Origin: Flavobacteriales bacterium
GTDB lineage: Bacteria > Bacteroidota > Bacteroidia > Flavobacteriales_F > PHOS-HE28
Assembly (NCBI GenBank): GCA_016702645.1
Contig: JADJDP010000010.1
Coordinates: forward strand, 103,890 to 167,889
Length of the DNA: 64,000 bases
Reading direction: 5' to 3'
Shown here piece by piece: positions 10,612-19,290 of this stretch (its first letter is position 1; every line of letters begins with the position of its first letter). The translations under genes were made by a program, and so were the position numbers. The notes beneath the pieces are model-generated. The model did no database searches, was not told where the DNA came from, and saw only the letters and a list, made by a program, of their open reading frames with translations.

Positions 10612-11396
10612 CTAGCGCTTGATGGCGAGATAGTTCGCCGTATGGAACACTTCGAGATCGGGCGCGTAGGTGGGCAGCGGCCAGATACCATCCGGCAGAA
10701 TGCGGTGGACGAGGTAGCGCGGCGAAAGGAAGGTGAAGAGGTCGCGGAAGTACACGCGAGAGTCCAAATGGCATTCGCCGAACTCGAACTGGATGAAGTC
10801 CACCTTGCCTTGCTCGATCATTTCATGCGCACCCTTCAGCACAGCTAGTTCATGCCCTTCCGTATCCACCTTCAGGTAATGGATGCGCTCATCGCCCTGC
10901 TCCCCGACAAAATCCATCCACGGTCCGCAGCTCGATACGGTCCACCACCAAGGCACGCCCTTGCATCTCAAAGGTGGTCGCATGCAAGGTGGCGATGCTC
11001 GATCCGCTGGTGGGCGCATGCAACATCGCCACACCCGTTTCATCACTGAACCCGAAGCGATGGAGCTTCACCCAATGGATCATTGCCCACCGTTTCGAGA
11101 AAAGTCCTAGCGGCCGTGGGCGAAGGTTCGAAGGCATGCACCAGGACCGCTCGCGGAAAAGCGACCAGTGCCGCTTGGGTGAAATCTCCGTTGTTCGCCC
11201 CGACATCGAACACCACCGGATGCTGGACATCGTGCAGCTTGGCGGCCGCGTGCTTCAACGCCCAGCGCTCACCGCTCCCGGCCACCTCGGCACCGCCCCA
11301 GTAGTTCATGCCCACCTTGGCTGCGCGATGCAGCCTGATGTGCAGCGGCTGCAGGGCTTTCTTGCGCGCCAAGCGCACCAACCACGACGGAAGCAT
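10612..11396 (-). CDS. FkbM-family methyltransferase (two frameshifts)
   Basis: Starting at ATG 11396 (MLPSWLVRLARKKALQPLHI), the protein has SAM motif VVFDVGANNGDFTQAALVAF and HAFEPSP, then after a break near 11065 FSDETGVAMLHA. After a second break near 10930 it has HYLKVDTEGHELAVLKGA, the FkbM signature, and FIQFEFGECHLDSRVYFRDL. It ends ANYLAIKR at 10612. It is a second member of the family in this window, only distantly similar to the one at 8720. The substrate is probably a glycan. A TTG start three codons upstream is possible but the ATG is preferred. Confidence 0.78.
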
Positions 11397-11400
11397 GGCT

Positions 11401-11409
11401 GCCAAGGTA
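11401..11409 (-). promoter_or_regulatory. -7 box for the second FkbM gene
   Basis: The minus strand reads TACCTTGGC, ending 4 bases before ATG 11396; a leaderless transcript is implied. Confidence 0.45.
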
Positions 11410-11465
11410 GGGGCGTGCGCACAGGGGTACGACCCGGGCTCGAAGGCCGTGGTGACACGCGCCCC

Positions 11466-11474
11466 TACCTTTGG
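11466..11474 (+). promoter_or_regulatory. -7 box for the pterin operon
   Basis: TACCTTTGG, 17 bases before ATG 11492; it fits TAnnTTTG. Confidence 0.5.
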
Positions 11475-11491
11475 CCTCCCTTACCAGGACA

Positions 11492-11913
11492 ATGCCCCTC
11501 GTACACATCACCCGCCGCGAACGCTTCAGCGCAGCCCACAAACTGGCCCGGCCGGAATGGAGCGTGGAGCAGAACATGGCCACCTTCGGCAAGTGCAGCA
11601 ACCCGAACTGGCACGGCCACAATTACGAACTGTGGGTAACCGTGAAAGGGGAGCCAAGCCCCGAAACGGGTTTCGTGGTAGACCTCTCCATGGTGAGCCG
11701 CATCATCAACGAGCGCGTCATACACAAGCTCGACCATAAGAACATCGACCTCGACGTTGATTTCATGAAAGGCCGTCTCAGTAGTACCGAGAACCTGGCC
11801 ATCGCCATTTGGGAACAGCTTGCGGAACCGATCGCTGCTCTCGGGTGTTCACTGCACTGTATCAAAGTGCAGAGACCGAGAACAACAGCGTGGAATATCA
11901 TGGCGAACGGTAA
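11492..11913 (+). CDS. 6-pyruvoyl-tetrahydropterin synthase family enzyme (1-base deletion near 11873)
   Basis: A zinc enzyme acting after GTP cyclohydrolase I in pterin synthesis. From ATG 11492 (MPLVHITRRERFSAAHKL) it has the catalytic Cys and zinc histidines in CSNPNWHGHNYEL, then KLDHKNIDLDVDFM and SSTENLAIAIWEQL. The Cys-x5-HGHNY spacing is that of eukaryote-type PTPS, not the Cys-x3-HGH of QueD. As sequenced, the frame runs on into folE. Restoring one G near 11873 gives KVQETENNSVEYHGER and a TAA at 11911-11913, closely matching the end of animal PTPS. The corrected length is 140 residues, normal for the family. The stop overlaps the folE start by 14 bases. Product could be a tetrahydrobiopterin-like pterin or, less likely, a queuosine precursor. 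Confidence 0.85.
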
Positions 11914-12550
11914 AGTGAAGAACAAGAGCTACAAGCGCAAGGATGTGAGCGAAGGCTACGAGCGCATCGATACGTTCGACGCCAAGGGCATCGCGCGCAT
12001 CGGTGGGCACTACACCGACATACTCAAAGCCATCGGCGAAGACCCGAACCGCGAAGGCCTCAAGCGCACCCCGGAGCGCGTGGCCAAAGCCATGCAGTTC
12101 CTGACCCACGGTTACGACCTGGATCCCGCCGCCATCCTCAAGAGCGCCATGTTCAAGGAGGAATACAGCCAGATGGTCCTGGTGAAGGACATCGAGGTCT
12201 ACAGCATGTGCGAGCACCACATGCTGCCCTTCTTCGGCAAGGCGCATATCGCGTACATCCCCAACGGGTGCATCACGGGCCTGAGCAAGATACCCCGCGT
12301 GGTGGACGCCTTCGCCCGACGCTTGCAAGTACAAGAGCGTCTCACGAACGAGATCCGCGATTGCCTGCATGACACCTTGAAACCGCTGGGTGTGGCCGTG
12401 GTGATGGAATGTGCCCACCTATGCATGCAAATGCGCGGGATCCAGAAGCAGAACTCTGTCACAACGACATCCGCCTTCACTGGTATCTTTCTTGATGACC
12501 CCCGCACGCGCGAAGAGTTCATCAAGCTCATCAGCGCCAAACTGCACTAG
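11900..12550 (+). CDS. folE: GTP cyclohydrolase I
   Basis: Converts GTP to 7,8-dihydroneopterin triphosphate, the first step of folate and biopterin synthesis. The ATG at 11900 lies inside the end of the preceding gene, implying coupled translation. The 216-residue protein has a basic N-terminal tail, then GEDPNREGLKRTPERVAKAM, VEVYSMCEHHMLPFFGKAHI-type zinc ligands (CEHH), PNGCITGLSKIPRVVDAFAR, and CAHLCMQMRG with the third zinc cysteine. It ends SAKLH and TAG at 12550. The domain order and length are standard for FolE. In the raw sequence it appears fused to the PTPS gene, which I attribute to a 1-base deletion. Confidence 0.94.
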   Translation: MANGKVKNKSYKRKDVSEGYERIDTFDAKGIARIGGHYTDILKAIGEDPNREGLKRTPERVAKAMQFLTHGYDLDPAAILKSAMFKEEYSQMVLVKDIEVYSMCEHHMLPFFGKAHIAYIPNGCITGLSKIPRVVDAFARRLQVQERLTNEIRDCLHDTLKPLGVAVVMECAHLCMQMRGIQKQNSVTTTSAFTGIFLDDPRTREEFIKLISAKLH

Positions 12551-12553
12551 AAC

Positions 12554-13297
12554 ATGGAACCCAACACGCTCCAACAACAACCAACCACCATCTATGGACC
12601 GGAAAGCGGGTCCAGCACACGCACCTTCCTGGCAAGCGTGTTCAGTTACATGGCCACCGCGCTGGTGATCAGTGGCGTTATGGCATGGTGGTTCGGTAAC
12701 GACGCGGGTATGCAGGCCTGGATCCGCCACATGGACGGTCCGAACGTGGGTGGCCTCACGGGGCTCGGTTACGTGGTGATGTTCGCCCCCTTGGTGCTTG
12801 TGTTCGCCATGAGCGGCTTGGTGCAGCGCCTGAACAGCACCCTGCTGCTCGGGATCTTCCTGCTCTATTCCGCGCTTACCGGCATGAGCCTCTCGGTGAT
12901 CTTCCTGATCTACCCGATCGCGGCCATTGGCAATGTGTTCTTCATCTCGGCCGGCATCTTCGGTGTGATGGCCTTCGCTGGCTATACCACCAAGACCGAC
13001 CTCACAAAGCTGGGCAGCATCCTCATGATCGGCCTCATCGGCATCGTGATCGCTTCGCTGGTGAACATGTTCATCGGCAGCAGCACGATGGACTACATCG
13101 TGAGCATCATCGGGGTCGTGATCTTCACCGGCCTCACCGCCTACGACATGCAGAAGCTGAAGCGCATGGGTGAGCAGGTGGCCACCGGCACCGAGACCGC
13201 GCAAAAGATGGCGCTCATGGGGGCCCTCAGCCTCTACCTGGACTTCATCAACCTCTTCCTCATGCTGTTGCGGTTGTTCGGGGGAAGAAGGGACTAA
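12554..13297 (+). CDS. Bax inhibitor-1/YccA family membrane protein
   Basis: A 247-residue inner-membrane protein with about seven hydrophobic helices. Family features include the N-terminal FLASVFSYMATALVISG, a central FLLYSALTGMSLSVIFLIY, and FTGLTAYDMQKLKRM (the conserved Y-D-xQ-(I/L)(K/R) near the pore), then LMGALSLYLDFINLFLMLLR with the conserved L-x-L-Y-L-D-F-I-N-L-F. Bacterial members are proposed pH-sensitive calcium leak channels or FtsH-associated proteins; the role here is not known. It follows folE by 3 bases and is followed by a strong hairpin, so it probably ends the operon. Confidence 0.92.
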   Translation: MEPNTLQQQPTTIYGPESGSSTRTFLASVFSYMATALVISGVMAWWFGNDAGMQAWIRHMDGPNVGGLTGLGYVVMFAPLVLVFAMSGLVQRLNSTLLLGIFLLYSALTGMSLSVIFLIYPIAAIGNVFFISAGIFGVMAFAGYTTKTDLTKLGSILMIGLIGIVIASLVNMFIGSSTMDYIVSIIGVVIFTGLTAYDMQKLKRMGEQVATGTETAQKMALMGALSLYLDFINLFLMLLRLFGGRRD

Positions 13298-13304
13298 GCT
13301 TCAG

Positions 13305-13357
13305 AAGTGGAAAGGTGGAAGAGTGGAATGGTTAGCCACTCTTCCACCTTTCCACTT
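13305..13357. repeat. Perfect 22-bp inverted repeat made of tandem octamers; likely terminator
   Basis: Arms 13305-13326 and 13336-13357 are perfectly complementary around a 9-base loop. The left arm is three 8-base words (AGTGGAAA, GGTGGAAG, AGTGGAAT). The right arm, read on the minus strand with its flank, contains four such words. It lies 7 bases after the Bax-inhibitor stop, so it can act as a terminator, but the internal 8-base periodicity marks it as a repeat element. Confidence 0.75.
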
Positions 13358-13380
13358 TTCCACCCTGTGACCTCCTCGCC

Positions 13381-13389
13381 TATTTTCAC
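13381..13389 (+). promoter_or_regulatory. -7 box for fabD
   Basis: TATTTTCAC, 21 bases before ATG 13411; one mismatch to TAnnTTTG/TTCG. Confidence 0.4.
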
Positions 13390-13410
13390 CCCTCATAAGC
13401 TCTTGCAAGC

Positions 13411-14286
13411 ATGACCGCTTACGTTTTCCCCGGACAAGGCAGCCAGTTCCCCGGCATGGGCAAGGACCTGTACGATGCCGATAGTAACGCGCGCATCTGG
13501 TTCGAGCATGCCAACGATCTGCTGGGTTTCAACCTCACCAACGTGATGTTCAATGGCAGCGAGGCGGACCTGAAGCAGACCAACGTAACGCAGCCGGCGA
13601 TCTTCCTGCACAGCGTGGTGAAGGCCAAAGTGCTCGGCGATGCCTTCCAGCCGAACATGGTGGCCGGGCATTCGCTGGGCGAGTTCAGCGCGTTGGTCGC
13701 TGCCGGTGCCATGGAGTTCGGTGATGGGATGAAATTGGTGGCCGCGCGTGCGAACGCGATGCAGAAGGCCTGTGAACTTCAACCCAGCACCATGGCCGCC
13801 ATCCTCGGCATGGAGGACGCCAAGGTGGAGGAGATCTGCAAGACGATCCCCGGCGTGGTCGTTCCTGCCAACTACAACTGCCCCGGCCAACTCGTGATCA
13901 GTGGTACGGTGGAAGCCGTGAACGCAGCCTGCGAAGCATTGAAAGCAGCCGGTGCGAAACGTGCGCTTGTGCTACCAGTTGGTGGTGCCTTCCACAGCCC
14001 GCTCATGGAACCGGCACGTGCCGAGCTTGCCACCGCGATCCAGTTCACGCCCATCGTGAATCCCCGCTGCGCCATCTACCAGAACGTGGACGCCCGGCCC
14101 CACACCGAACCGGCGCGCATCAAAGCGAACCTGATCGCGCAGCTCACCGCACCCGTGCGCTGGACGCAGACCATGCAGAACATGCTCACCGATGGCGCAA
14201 AGAAGGTGGTGGAGGTAGGCCCCGGCAATGTGCTGCAAGGACTCTTCAAGAAGGTGAGCAAGGAGGTGGAGACAGCTGCGGCTTAG
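13411..14286 (+). CDS. fabD: Malonyl-CoA:ACP transacylase
   Basis: Transfers malonyl from CoA to acyl carrier protein for fatty-acid synthesis. The 291-residue frame is intact. It has the N-terminal FPGQGSQFPGMGKDLY, the nucleophile S88 in GHSLGEF, VAARANAMQKAC (substrate Arg), NYNCPGQLVISG and the catalytic His in GGAFHSPLMEPA, and ends with VVEVGPGNVLQGLFKK. Length is normal. It stands alone from other fab genes here. Convergent with the phosphatase gene, with 12 bases between stops. Confidence 0.95.
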   Translation: MTAYVFPGQGSQFPGMGKDLYDADSNARIWFEHANDLLGFNLTNVMFNGSEADLKQTNVTQPAIFLHSVVKAKVLGDAFQPNMVAGHSLGEFSALVAAGAMEFGDGMKLVAARANAMQKACELQPSTMAAILGMEDAKVEEICKTIPGVVVPANYNCPGQLVISGTVEAVNAACEALKAAGAKRALVLPVGGAFHSPLMEPARAELATAIQFTPIVNPRCAIYQNVDARPHTEPARIKANLIAQLTAPVRWTQTMQNMLTDGAKKVVEVGPGNVLQGLFKKVSKEVETAAA

Positions 14287-14298
14287 GCCGACCCGACC

Positions 14299-15048
14299 TC
14301 ACAACCCCGCGTTCAGCAACTTTCCGCTCGCGATCAACTTGTGCAGGTATGGCCGCGTGAGTGTGTGCTTCATCGCTTCCACATGGCCCATGCTGTGGCA
14401 GTCGCTGCCGATCAACTCGTAGGCCCCCGCGTCTATCAGCTTCTCGGAGATCTGCTTGGCTTGCGGGCCGTACGCACCGGATAGCGCGATCATGTTCAGT
14501 TGGAAGAGCACGCCGCGCTCCTTCAAGCGCTCGTACTTGGAGAAGTCGTTGTACCAGAAGCTGTAACGCTCCGGGTGCGCAAGCACGGGCTTGTAGCCCG
14601 CCGTCTGCATCAGGAAGATCACGCTCAAGAGCACCTGTGGCTCGCTGAGGAAAGGCAACTCGAACAGCAGCAGGTTGTCGCCAAAAGTGAGCACTTCTTT
14701 CTCCGTCACTTTCCGTTCCAGCTCGTGATCGAGGTAGTACTCGGCGGCGGCATCCACTTCAATGTCGAGGCCCACACGAGCCACCTCGGCGCGCACTTTC
14801 GCCAAGCCACCGAGGATGATGTCCGGGGTGTTCTTGTAGCCATCGGCCATGCTGTGCGGCGTGGTCACCACTTTGCGATAGCCGAGTTCGCGCATGGCGG
14901 TGAGCATCTCCATGCTCTGCTCCAAGGTTTGCGCCCCGTCATCCATACCGGGGATGAAATGCGAGTGAACATCGCAGCGCAACACACTGAGGTCGGCAGG
15001 TGGCATCACCTCCTCTTTCTTGCCGAACAAACTGCGGAAGACGCCCAT
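14299..15048 (-). CDS. CpsB/YwqE-type PHP-domain tyrosine-protein phosphatase
   Basis: A 249-residue metal-dependent phosphatase of the PHP fold that, in capsule systems, dephosphorylates the chain-length tyrosine kinase. Motifs include CDVHSHFIPGMDDGAQT (metal ligands), VTTPHSMADGYKNT, EYYLDH, LFELPFLSEP, LAHPERYSF and GSDCHSMGH. The start at ATG 15048 is chosen because it overlaps the rfbB stop as ATGA and begins MGVFRSLFGKKEE, typical of Bacteroidota members. A longer upstream reading is merely a shadow of rfbB. No cognate Wzc-like kinase is seen in the window. Its place at the end of the sugar-nucleotide operon supports a role in polysaccharide export. Confidence 0.87.
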   Translation of the reverse strand: MGVFRSLFGKKEEVMPPADLSVLRCDVHSHFIPGMDDGAQTLEQSMEMLTAMRELGYRKVVTTPHSMADGYKNTPDIILGGLAKVRAEVARVGLDIEVDAAAEYYLDHELERKVTEKEVLTFGDNLLLFELPFLSEPQVLLSVIFLMQTAGYKPVLAHPERYSFWYNDFSKYERLKERGVLFQLNMIALSGAYGPQAKQISEKLIDAGAYELIGSDCHSMGHVEAMKHTLTRPYLHKLIASGKLLNAGL

Positions 15049-16101
15049 CAGCGGTGCGTGTATTGGCCTTCGTAGTAGCTGCGATAGGCGCCACTGGTAA
15101 CGTGCTCCAGCCACTCGGTATTGGCCAGATACCAATCCACCGTGCGCTCCAGTCCCACCTCGAAGGTGATGCTGGGTTTCCACCCGAGCTCGCGCTCGAT
15201 CTTGCTTGCGTCGATGGCGTAGCGCAGATCATGGCCCGCACGATCGGTGACGTAGGTGATCAGCTTCGCGCTCTCCCCTTCCGCACGACCGAGCTTCTGG
15301 TCCATGATGCGGCAGAGCAAATGCACCAGGTCGATGTTCTTCCACTCGTTGTGCCCTCCGATGTTGTAGGTCTCACCGTCCCCGCCCTTGTGGAACACCG
15401 TGTCGATGGCGCTCGCGTGATCCTCCACCCACAACCAATCGCGCACGTTCTCGCCCTTGCCGTACACCGGTAGCGGCTTGCTCGTGCGGATGTTGTTGAT
15501 CATGAGCGGGATGAACTTCTCGGGGAAGTGATGGCTGCCGTAGTTGTTGCTGCAATTGCTCAGCACGAACGGCAGCTTGTAAGTATTGCCGTAGGCGCGG
15601 ACGAAGTGATCGCTCGCCGCCTTGCTCGCGCTGTAGGGGCTCTGTGGATCGTAGGCCGTGGTCTCCAGAAAGAGGCTGTCGTCGTGGAGGGAGCCGTACA
15701 CCTCATCGGTGCTAACATGGTAGAACCGCTTGCCCTCCATCGCGCCCTTCCACGCTTCGCGCGCGACGTTCAGCAGCGTGACGGTACCGATGACGTTCGT
15801 GTTGACGAATGCCATGGGATCGGTGATGCTGCGGTCCATGGCTTTCGGCCGCGAGGTGGATGATACCGTCGATGGCATGCTCCTTCATCACTGCCGCAAC
15901 GGCATCCGCATCGCAGATATCGGCCTTGACGAACGTGTAGTTGGGGGCGTGCTCCACATCCCGCAGGTTCTCCAAGTTCCCGGCGTAGGTGAGCGCGTCC
16001 AAGTTGACGACGCGGTACTGCGGGTACTTCGTAACGAAGCGTCGCACGACATGACTGCCGATGAAACCCGCGCCGCCGGTGATGAGGATGTTGCGTTGCA
16101 T
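15048..16101 (-). CDS. rfbB: dTDP-glucose 4,6-dehydratase (2-base deletion near 15840)
   Basis: Makes dTDP-4-keto-6-deoxyglucose, a precursor of rhamnose and other deoxysugars. It starts at ATG 16101 with ILITGGAGFIGSHVVRRFV, then NLDALTYAGNLENL and LAAESH. The family then expects VDRSI; here a TG is missing so CATGTGGAC reads CATGGAC. Afterwards come FYHVSTDEVYGSL, SPYSASKAASDHFVRAYG (YxxxK), NCSNNYGSHHFPEKFIPLMI and DWLWVEDHASAID. The 350-residue corrected length is standard. It is downstream of wbpA, separated by an octamer inverted repeat; rfbA, rfbC and rfbD are not in the window. Confidence 0.92.
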
Positions 16102-16117
16102 GGATGTGTCCGATCAA

Positions 16118-16218
16118 GCCGCAAAGGCGCAGAGGCGCAGAGAACCCAGAGTGCAGCGGGCATGAGCAAGACGGACAACGTCGACTAGCACCCCTCTGCG
16201 CCTTTGCGTCTTTGCGGC
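16118..16218. repeat. 25-bp imperfect inverted repeat of GCGCARAG-type octamers
   Basis: Arms 16118-16142 and 16194-16218 pair with only two G-T positions. The left arm is the words GCCGCAAA, GGCGCAGA, GGCGCAGA; the right arm on the minus strand is GCCGCAAA, GACGCAAA, GGCGCAGA. It fills the gap between rfbB and wbpA. A second copy lies at 18544-18633. Confidence 0.75.
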
Positions 16219-16226
16219 CAACTTCA

Positions 16227-17525
16227 TCACAAGCTCCAATACGTGAGATCCTTGATCTTCTTTCGGAAGACGCCCTTGAGGTCCACCAGGACGCCCTTTG
16301 GCTTCAGCATGCCCTTGAACCAAGCCTCGTCCTTGTTGGCGTACTCTGAGTGGTTCACAGCCACGATGATGGCGTCGTAGGGGCCCTTCATTTCCGGTGC
16401 GAGCTTGTAGCCGTACTCGTGCTCCACCTCGGCTGCATCGGCATGCGGATCGGTAACGTCCACCGTGCAACTGAAGCTCTTCAGCTCGTTCACCACATCG
16501 GCCACCTTGCTGTTGCGGATATCGGTGACGTTCTCCTTGAAAGTGGCCCCCATCACCAGCACGCGCGCATCCGCAGGGTTGGTGCCTGAAGCGATGATCT
16601 TCTTCACCGTCTGCTTCGCGGTGTAGCCCCCCATGCTGTCGTTCACGAAACGGCCAGCATCGATGATCTGTGCGTGGTAGCCCAGCTCCTTCGCCTTGTA
16701 CACTAGGTAATATGGGTCCACGCCGATGCAGTGGCCGCCAACAAGTCCCGGTTGGAACTTGAGGAAGTTCCACTTGGTACCCGCTGCTTCCAACACATCA
16801 TAGGTATTGATGCCCATGCGGTTGAAGATGATGGAGAGCTCGTTGATCAACGCGATGTTCACGTCGCGCTGTGTGTTCTCGATGATCTTGGCCGCCTCCG
16901 CCACTTTGATGCTCGCGGCGCGGTGGCACACCTGCCTTCACCACCAGCTCGTACACCTTGGCGATGATCTCCGCGCTCTCGGCATCGCACCCGCTGCTCA
17001 CCTTCACGATACTCTCGAGTGTATGCTCCTTGTCGCCCGGATTGATCCGTTCCGGTGAGTAGCCCACCTTGAAGTCCTCGACGAACTTCAAATCGCTCAA
17101 GCGCTCCAGCAACGGCACGCAATCCTCTCGGTGCAGCCGGGATACACGGTGCTCTCATATACCACGTAGTCGTTCTTCTTGAGCACCTGCCCGACCGTGC
17201 GGGTGGCACCAAGCAGTGGTCCGAGGTCGGGAATGTTCTGGCTGTCTATCGGCGTGGGTACGGCAACGATGAAGAACTCCACGCTCTTCAGGTCGTTGAG
17301 GTCGGCAGTGAAGTGGATGTCGCACCCATCGAACTCCGAGGCGTCCAGTTCGTTGCTGGGGTCCTCGCGACGGCGCATCATGTCCACGCGCTTCTGGTTG
17401 ATGTCGAAGCCGACCACCTTGATCTTGCGGGCGAATGCGAGCGCAATGGGCAGTCCCACGTAGCCCAAGCCGATCACAGCGAGTTTCGCCTCCTTCTTCA
17501 GCAGGCGGTCATACAGGTTGCTCAT
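16227..17525 (-). CDS. wbpA: UDP-N-acetylglucosamine 6-dehydrogenase, WbpA type (two frameshifts)
   Basis: Oxidises UDP-GlcNAc to UDP-GlcNAc uronate using NAD. From ATG 17525 it reads KLAVIGLGYVGLPIALAFA, then NIPDLGPLLGATRTVGQVL and VVYESTVYPGCTE. After breaks near 17120 and 16935 come FKVGYSPERINPGDKEHTLE and NIALINELSIIFNRMGINTY, then the catalytic Cys in GLVGGHCIGVDPYYLVYKA. The C-terminal domain has LVMGATFKENVTDIRNSKV and ends DLTYWSL. The pattern is that of the WbpA/VipA/TviB branch rather than Ugd. The start overlaps the wbpB stop by 17 bases. Together with the WbpB, WbpD and WbpE homologues it defines the di-acetamido-uronate pathway. Confidence 0.88.
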
Positions 17526-18532
17526 CCCTCTTCTGATAAATGCGTTCGATGATCTCCACCACCTTCAGGCCTTCGAGGGCGTTGGTGGTGAGCGTCGTTC
17601 GTCCTTTGAGCGTGTCCACCACGTTGTCGATGATGTAACCGTGGTTGTTCGCGCTGCCTTTGTAGGCACCGTAGTCGTTCGCCGGATTGGTGGGATCCAG
17701 TTCGGGCATCGTGTATCCCTCGATGTGGCAGTGCTCCACCTGGTCCATGTACTGTCCGCCGATCTTCACGCTTCCCTTGCTGCCGATCACGGTGAGGCTG
17801 CTCTCCAGGTTCTTGTCCCACACGGCGGTGCTGTAGTTGATGCAACCCATGCCGCCATTGAGAAACGGAAGTTGACGATGCCGCTATCCTCGAAAGCCGT
17901 GAGGTTCTTGTGGTTGAAGTCGGCGAACTTGCCTTGGATATCGGTGATGTCGCCGAAGAGCCAGTAGAGGATGTCCACGAAGTGGCTGAACTGCGTGAAG
18001 AGCGTACCACCATCGAGGTCTGCGCTGCCTTTCCAAGAGCCCGGCTTGTAGTAGCGGTGGTCGCGGTTCCAGTAACAGTTCACCTGCCATGAACACCTCG
18101 CCAAGTAGCCCTTGGTCCACCACACCCTTGATCCATTGGCTCGGTGGTGAGTAGCGGTTCTGCATAACCCCGAAGACGGTCCGATGCACTTGCAGTGCTT
18201 TGTAGAGCACCGCTTCGCAACTCGCCTTCGTGAGGGGCCATCGGCTTTTCGCAGACCACGTGCTTGCGGGCTTCTAGCGCCTTCAGGCTGAAGGTGGCGT
18301 GCAAGCCGTTGGGTGTGCAGATGTTCACCACTTCGATCGCCGGGATCTCAGCAAGCATGACATCGACATCGTTGTAGAAGGGCACACCGAAGGCATCGCC
18401 GCCGGTCTCCTGCGCGGAACGGATGTCGCACACGGCGAGCAACTCGGCATCCGCATGCCGCTGGATCATCTCCGCGTGCCGCTTGCCGATGTGGCCGCAG
18501 CCCACAACCGCGAACTTGATCTTGCCGCTCAT
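17509..18532 (-). CDS. wbpB: Gfo/Idh/MocA oxidoreductase, WbpB/WlbA type (three frameshifts)
   Basis: Probably the 3-dehydrogenase acting on UDP-GlcNAc uronate. Starting at ATG 18532 (MSGKIKFAVVGCGHIGKRHA) it shows the Rossmann fold, NICTPNGLHA and VVCEKPMA. After a break near 18215 comes VFGVMQNRYSPPSQWIK, after one near 18085 VNCYWNRDHRYYKPGSWKGS, then LDGGTLFTQFSHFVDILYWL. After one near 17850 it has MGCINYSTAVWDKNLESSL and the end KRDEQPV. The RYSPP and NCYWNRD--YY motifs are specific to the WbpB group. The corrected length is about 341 residues. It sits between wbpA and wbpD with an octamer repeat upstream. Confidence 0.86.
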
Positions 18533-18543
18533 GAGGGGAGGGA

Positions 18544-18633
18544 ATGGCCGCAAAGGCGCAGAGGCGCGAAGCAGTTCAATTGGAACGCCCTGGCAGCGGC
18601 ATTTTCCTGGCGTCTTTGCGTCTTTGCGGCCAT
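18544..18633. repeat. 24-bp inverted repeat of GCGCARAG-type octamers, second copy
   Basis: Arms 18544-18567 and 18610-18633 pair with three G-T positions around a 42-base centre. Words are GCCGCAAA, GGCGCAGA, GGCGCGAA (left) and GCCGCAAA, GACGCAAA, GACGCCAG (right, minus strand). It exactly occupies the space between wbpB and wbpD. Confidence 0.75.
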
Positions 18634-19210
18634 CTATTGATCCAGCTTGGCCACACGGCCGTTCTTCAACTCATAGCGCTGGCCGCTCTCGGGACAAGTC
18701 GCCTCGCTCTGCTCATTGAACTTGAGCTTGTGGCCGTACTCGCTCATCCATCCGGTCTGGCGGGCGGGATTGCCAACGACGAGCGCGTAGTCCGGCACTT
18801 CCTTCGTCACCACCGCGCCTGCGCCGATGAAGGCATACCGACCGATGTCGTGCCCGCAAACGATGGTGGCATTGGCCCCGATGGAAGCACCTTTTTTCAC
18901 GAGCGTCCGAAGGTATTGGTCCCTCCGGGCAACGGCGCTACGCGGATTGATAACGTTCGTGAAGACCATGCTGGGACCGAGAAAGACATCGTCCTCGCAC
19001 TCCACGCCGGTGTACAGGCTCACGTTGTTCTGCACCTTCACGTTGTTCCCCAAGGACCACTTTCGGGCTCACCACCACGTTCTGGCCGATGTTGCAGTTC
19101 TCCCCGATCGTACATCCCGGCATGATGTGCGAAAAGTGCCAGATGCGGGTGCCCTCACCGATAGTACAGCCCTCGTCGATGACGGCGGTGGGGTGGGCGG
19201 TGTAGGGCAT
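18634..19210 (-). CDS. wbpD: UDP-sugar N-acetyltransferase, WbpD type (frameshift near 19053)
   Basis: A left-handed beta-helix acyltransferase that N-acetylates the 3-amino group made by WbpE. From ATG 19210: YTAHPTAVIDEGCTIGEGTR, IWHFSHIMPGCTIGENCNIG and NVVVSPKVVLG. After the break: NNVKVQNNVSLYTGVECEDD, VFLGPSMVFTNV-NPRS, the probable catalytic His region IVCGHDIGRYAFIGAGAVVT, and VVGNPARQTGWMSEYG. It ends with a short C-terminal tail (GQRYELKNGRVAKLDQ). The corrected length of about 192 residues matches the family. It heads the wbpD-wbpB-wbpA-rfbB-phosphatase run. Confidence 0.87.
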
Positions 19211-19234
19211 TGGAAGAGGCTCTGAGAAAGGGGT

Positions 19235-19244
19235 GGCGAAGGTA
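19235..19244 (-). promoter_or_regulatory. -7 box for the wbpD-led operon
   Basis: The minus strand reads TACCTTCGCC, 24 bases before ATG 19210, in the 80-base gap behind the solute-binding protein gene. Confidence 0.5.
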
Positions 19245-19290
19245 CAGGAGCCAGAGCGATGGGACTGCCCCCGAGGGCGGTACAGGAGCT

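Noticed and set aside
8720..11396. The two FkbM genes as a recent duplication
   Set aside because: Outside the SAM and K-D-x-E-G motifs the sequences differ too much.
11492..12550. Genuine bifunctional PTPS-GTP cyclohydrolase fusion
   Set aside because: One restored base gives the exact PTPS C-terminus and an overlapping stop/start, so a deletion error is far more likely.
13305..18633. CRISPR array
   Set aside because: The repeats are inverted, only 8 bases in period, and have no spacers or cas genes.
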